A DNA stretch of 64,000 bases from Amphirosellinia nigrospora (lineage: Eukaryota; Ascomycota; Sordariomycetes; Xylariales; Xylariaceae): the NCBI GenBank assembly GCA_004123355.1, contig SCHM01000004.1, positions 1,364,001-1,428,000 on the forward strand, given 5' to 3'. A model generated the notes under the pieces. The model saw only the letters and a list, made by a program, of their open reading frames with translations, searched no databases and was not told where the DNA came from. Both the position numbers and the translations under genes were made by a program. Of the stretch, positions 59,758 to 64,000 are shown in pieces (position 1 is the first letter of the stretch; every line of letters starts with the position of its first letter).

Positions 59758-62700
59758 CTAGTAGGGGATGCCGTTCGTCATCAGCTGGAATTGGTCATAC
59801 ACCATTGTACTATAGCTTCCGGCACTCTTCTTGACAAGGTCTTGACAAACTCGGCCGCTTCCCATTCATTTTCTCTAGAACAAAGCGCTCCTTGAAGTGT
59901 GCGACACTTTCAGGCTTAAAGCATGGAAGTCCGCTCTCCATCATTAAGAGAACGATTTGGCTTAGTTTCTCGGCATAGGGCCGACAGGCGAGGAAGGCCT
60001 TGACGCATAACTGTTCAAACGACTTGAAGGCTTGATGCTCGATACTCCCTCCCATGACTAGAATCATCTCGTTGGTGAGCTTGAACGGCGCGCGCTCGAA
60101 CTTCACACCGCCGGGAGCGATATCGAAACAAAAAACCGAAATCGATATGAGGATGTGACCAGCATCGTCTATCATGATGTTGCCATTATGGCGATCTTTG
60201 AATTGTAGCAGGAAGGATATGATGCTGTAAGCAGCCATGCTCTTGACGAAATTGGTTCGTGCTTGTTGGAAGCGAAGTGAGTCCTCATTCCCGTACTTGC
60301 TGATGAAATAGTCATAGAGGCCATTGACAGCTTCACGTCCGAGCATGTCTCGGGATATGGAATTCGGCAGGACATCAATAACACCACAGCCGGGTGCAGT
60401 AGCTGTCACGCGGTACGGGAAGACATACACGTCCAACCCTACACTGTGGAATATGCCTCGGAAAGCAGCGATCATCTGTAGAGCCAGAACGTCCTGACGA
60501 CAATCGTCACCAACTTTGAAGATAGCACTTTGCCAAGCTTCAACGGTTTTCTGAGACTGTGCTTCACCCGTTTTAGTAATTTCTCGGGCAGCCTCCTCGG
60601 AATCTTCCACGGTTCCGATAGCCTTTTGGATGCGGAAAGTGGCCATGAAAGGCGCCTTTGCGTGGGACTGGAGAGGTTTCCCGGATTTCCCGATCAATGC
60701 CAATAACTACGCCGTCGGGGTTGCTGGGTAAAAGACGCCTACAGCAACCTGGATCTTACGAAGCTCTTCTTCGATCTTTGTTTCTTTTCCGGCTTATCGC
60801 GCTTGATCAGTGGCTTGAGCTTCCCAGATATACTGGTAACTTCATCAAAGAATGCAAACTCTCTCTCGTAGAAACTCTTATCTTCTCCAGAGAAGCTGTC
60901 AATCAATTTTTCGTTACCGTGTCAAGAGCAGGCTTTATGGCATCAGGCTAGCAGACGTCAATACTGTGTACAAAAAATATAACTAGGATTAAACTTACGA
61001 TAGTAGCGTCGTCGTCTTTGTAAGAGTTTGCTTTCATATTCCATATGATTGGTGCGCGAATAACTGAGAAAACTGCGCCGTTTCGATGATGTACCGTTCC
61101 ACGTATCCTAAGGCATCAAAGCGAAGACTTTGGACAATTTGAGGGACGTAGAAAAATGTTACATCAATAGGGTGGTACTCAAGAGCTCTCATGGCGTATT
61201 GAATGAGGAATGGATGATTCTTATACGCTGGTAAGAAAATAAGTAGTAGCGGTGACCGGATTAACGGGTGTCCAGTACAAGAGATACTAAAATTTGTTAA
61301 CATGATGAAGCAGTTGGAGATTAAGGAACCTACCTTGAGCTGGAATCGAACATCTTGAGGAAGCTCGCCACCAATAATATGGAGAGCGCCTCAGCGTCAC
61401 ACAGTGCTTTAGTAGGAAAGTTCAATAATAACCAACGAACTTCTTGATGCACACTCGGCATGTTGAATCTGTTTACAAGCTCGATGGCAAGGAAGGGCTC
61501 TCGGACCACGCAACACGTATCAATGGTTTCAAGGTAACCTGAACTTTTAGCTAAGAACACATCAAGGATTATTTCAAAAGACTTACTTCTAGTGTGGCCT
61601 TGCCGTGATTTGTCATTACTTCCGGCCGTATATATGCCCCTCATTAAGGGGATGGATCCAAACATTCAGCCTCGCCTGTTCGCTCTCCAAGAGAATTTCG
61701 AAGAGCGACTCCTTTTGGGTTGAAGACACGAGATTGCTTACAGGATGGATAGCAGTAATGTGCGATACACCCTTGAGACCGTTCTTGATATCATTGATTA
61801 GTTTCACTTCAGTTTTTAGCTGTAACATATTGCTGCCAAAAGACCACTTCGGTGAAAACCGAAACCAACTCAAGCCTGCAGACAGTATCTTGTCTTTCAG
61901 ACGCCATTGAGCAGCGGCCCCGGCAGTTTCACTTAGTCTCAAAACTTTCAAACTGAATAGTACTATCCTCAATCGAAGTTCTCGGGCTAGAGGTGTGAGA
62001 TGGAACATTTCAGAGCGTCTAACGTCAGGTCGAGTAGCCGGAGGAAGACTCTCTGGGTATCGGGACTGCCTAGCCGGGTGGCGTTGAAATGGCTGTCGAA
62101 GAACTGCATCAACTGAGTGTGCGGAGCCAGAAGGTTATGTATCTGCTGTCTTTGCTTCGTGAGAGCTTCGTTGTTACTAGGGGCGAATTCTTTCCTTAGG
62201 AACAATGGATCTGGGTGCCTAGTTGACCTGCGTTAGTATATTTGAGAGGCTGAATAAGGAGGCATACGTCCTTACATGAAGTTTGGATTAAAAAGACCTA
62301 ATTTCGCTTGAATTGTAACTTCCCATTGTTGGGCAATTTCGCTTAGTAATCGTGGTTCCATCCTGGGATTTTCGTTTATCACGCCGAGCCAAAGGGAGAC
62401 ACCAAATTTGATAGACTCTTTACTAAAGATGCGAAATGGAATAGTGACGAGATAATGAGTTATAGCGCTCTCGTCCTTCGGGCTGCGGCACAGAGAGCAG
62501 CAGCACGTCGGAGAATGTCTCTAACATCTTGCAAAGGTGTCACCTTTTTCCCAGTCAAACGAGACTCGAAATGAGCAAGAGCAGCAACGGCGTCGGCGCG
62601 ATCTGAAGGCGCAGACTTAATGAATGAGTTTCTCCGTACCATTGGCATAACATTAAGCAGATCTGTGCCATGGCTGGGCAATGTCTCTCCGTACCTGTAC

Positions 62701-64000
62701 TCTTGGCGTGTGGTATATTGAGCAATGAAATCCGAGGCTGTGTTGATAGTAGTCTCACCGATTCGGTCTAGCGATGTTAATCGCTGATCCGTTGCTGGAA
62801 TAGCAGAACCCATTTCTACCGCGAATGAGCGCCCTAGTGACATATGTCCGTATGCACCCTCATCATTAAATTCAGATAAATATGTCTGGAGCAGACCTTT
62901 CACGTCGGTTGGCGCGAGATTGATGGCGAGGGAGACCCAAGACTTTGCTTGCTTGTAAATATTGTTAAGAGTCGCCTTCCTAAACGAGTAATCGTCCGAC
63001 AACTCAACTGTGACGTTCCCAAGGTTTGATGTGAAGACGGACTGTGGATCGTATAGCTCTGTTTCAGCTTGGAAACAGCCCAGCCACATTAGGGACAGAA
63101 GTTCCAGAAGTGCAAACAACGACGACTTTTGGCAGAGGGCAGAAGGGACCTCGCGGATCATTTTATCCGCGCAATAAAACGCTGCTTGCTGAACGCGTTG
63201 GATGCGATGGCAACAGCCGCAAAAATTGTTGCGAGCTGAGATGCCGCGTAGTGTGCAGAGAAAGTCGAAAGTTTTGCATCAAGAGTTTTGTCCAGATACT
63301 TCTCTATCACAGCTGATGCAATTCCTTCCATTACACTGCGTACATCGTCCTTACGCATGCTAGGTTCTAGGAAGTATGATAGTACCTTGGTGCAATCACC
63401 GGAATCGGCTCGCAGGCTCTCAACTAAGTAAGCAGCCTGAAGGAATATAACTTTTCTGTAGCTTAAACCTTTGATATGAGACGATCTGGATGGGACAAGA
63501 CTGGCTAGCGATTTCTTTTGCTTAGCTTCTCGATCCGACGTGTTGGCTCGACGGAGAACAGTGTTGAGTTCAATATCGCTTTCAATCTGTTCTCCACGTT
63601 GTTCTGCAACAAGTGGAGGCGAGTGTATCGCCATATATCTTAGTTCATTCATGTACTTTTTACCCCTTTCAGTTGTAGGGGTGAAGCCGTGGACTACGAT
63701 ATTAAACCATGCATCGCGAATCTGAGCAAATCCTTCGTCATCTTGGCCAGACATTTTAGCTGCAAAGTCATTGGCGGACATTAACGTAGCCAAGGGCTGG
63801 AGGAGCTGGGCAATCTCTTGCGCGGCAAATTCAATATCCGACTCTTTCATGTGGTTAGATTGATGGACATCTCCCTTCGAAACCAAATCTTCAAGCATGT
63901 ATTCAAGGTAGATCTCAAACAAGTGAGATTCGCGCTTAATATTCGCTGAGATGTGGTTGCGGGCTTTCATGACCTACAAACGTTAACATATTTCTTTATC
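59758..64000 (-). CDS. STT4: Phosphatidylinositol 4-kinase STT4 (PI4K type III alpha), 3' part
   Basis: Makes PI4P at the plasma membrane. Only the C-terminal two-thirds or so is in the window; the 5' end lies beyond 64000, with an acceptor near 63973. The stop at 59758-59760 follows the family-typical MVYDQFQLMTNGIPY. The helical-repeat and PIK accessory region runs from 63970 to about 60800 (KFGVSLWLGVINENPRME, LLYWTPVNPVTATTYF, RALEYHPIDVTFFYVPQIVQ, RYIIETAQFSQLFAHQ). The kinase domain follows: VYLPSNPDGVVIGIDR, FKVGDDCRQDVLALQMIAAFRGIF, FKDRHNGNIMIDDAGHI and FDIAPGGVKFERAPFKLTNEM. Introns are at 62228-62275, 60948-60998, and near 61541-61588 and 61278-61332. At least nine one-base shifts are needed (for example near 63162, 62012, 61633, 61350, 61225, 61050, 60710, 60155 with 60132, 59880 and 59845). 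STT4 is essential in yeast, so errors are likelier than loss. Confidence 0.92.

Noticed and set aside
1-64000. CRISPR arrays, bacterial operons, rRNA genes or complete transposons
   Set aside because: None seen. Intron-bearing fungal genes make prokaryotic features inapplicable, and no transposase or reverse transcriptase reading frame was recognised.

Overview
The window comes from a filamentous ascomycete (Pezizomycotina, probably Sordariomycetes). Genes carry short GT-AG introns of about 48-280 bp and intergenic spaces are wide. The protein families are typically fungal: a Zn2Cys6 regulator with the fungal-specific transcription factor domain, a DUF3405 protein, GT90/CAP10, fungal-type lumazine synthase, Mlh2-type MutL and Stt4-type PI 4-kinase. 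The species cannot be told from the sequence alone.

Layout. 1-11.3 kb: a secreted double-cupredoxin/ferritin-like protein (+), a Zn2Cys6 regulator (-), a repeat-rich gap, and a GT90 glycosyltransferase (-). 12.4-22.9 kb: a small single-span membrane protein (+), an AFG1-like ATPase reading frame in pieces (+), a DUF3405 Golgi-type protein (+) and an MFS transporter of the monocarboxylate type (+, very GC-rich). 23.6-33.5 kb: glycogen debranching enzyme (-) and glycerol-3-phosphate dehydrogenase (+), divergent across a 2-kb gap with a perfect CRE palindrome, then a gamma-glutamylcyclotransferase-like protein (-, GC-rich). 35.0-35.7 kb: a truly decayed short-chain dehydrogenase pseudogene. 36.5-44.4 kb: Mlh2-like mismatch repair protein (-), lumazine synthase (+) and a large disordered fungal protein (-). 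44.4-49.2 kb is gene-free. 49.2-53.5 kb: GAR transformylase (+) and a CDF metal transporter (+). 54.1-59.1 kb: an accessory-looking divergent pair, a C-terminally membrane-anchored protein (-) and a chymotrypsin-fold protease-like protein with a Cys-rich, probably zinc-binding tail (+). 59.8-64.0 kb: the 3' part of STT4 (-), cut by the window edge.

A property of the whole window matters for anyone using it. Nearly every multi-domain gene, including ones normally essential or single copy (STT4, glycogen debranching enzyme, GPD, GAR transformylase), is broken by single-base shifts. They are mostly missing bases in short homopolymers, roughly forty in about 25 kb of coding sequence. The simplest reading is consensus sequencing error, not mass pseudogene formation, so CDS entries give the span of the real gene and say where the frame breaks. 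Only the SDR remnant at 35 kb shows decay (insertion, loss of the catalytic core, TGG to TGA) that this cannot explain.

The most interesting biology is the divergent protease/membrane-protein pair at 54.1-59.1 kb, the recurrent intergenic palindrome TACCTAGGTA (five perfect copies), the micro-exon in the GAR transformylase gene, and the shared CRE-bearing interval between two carbohydrate-metabolism genes.
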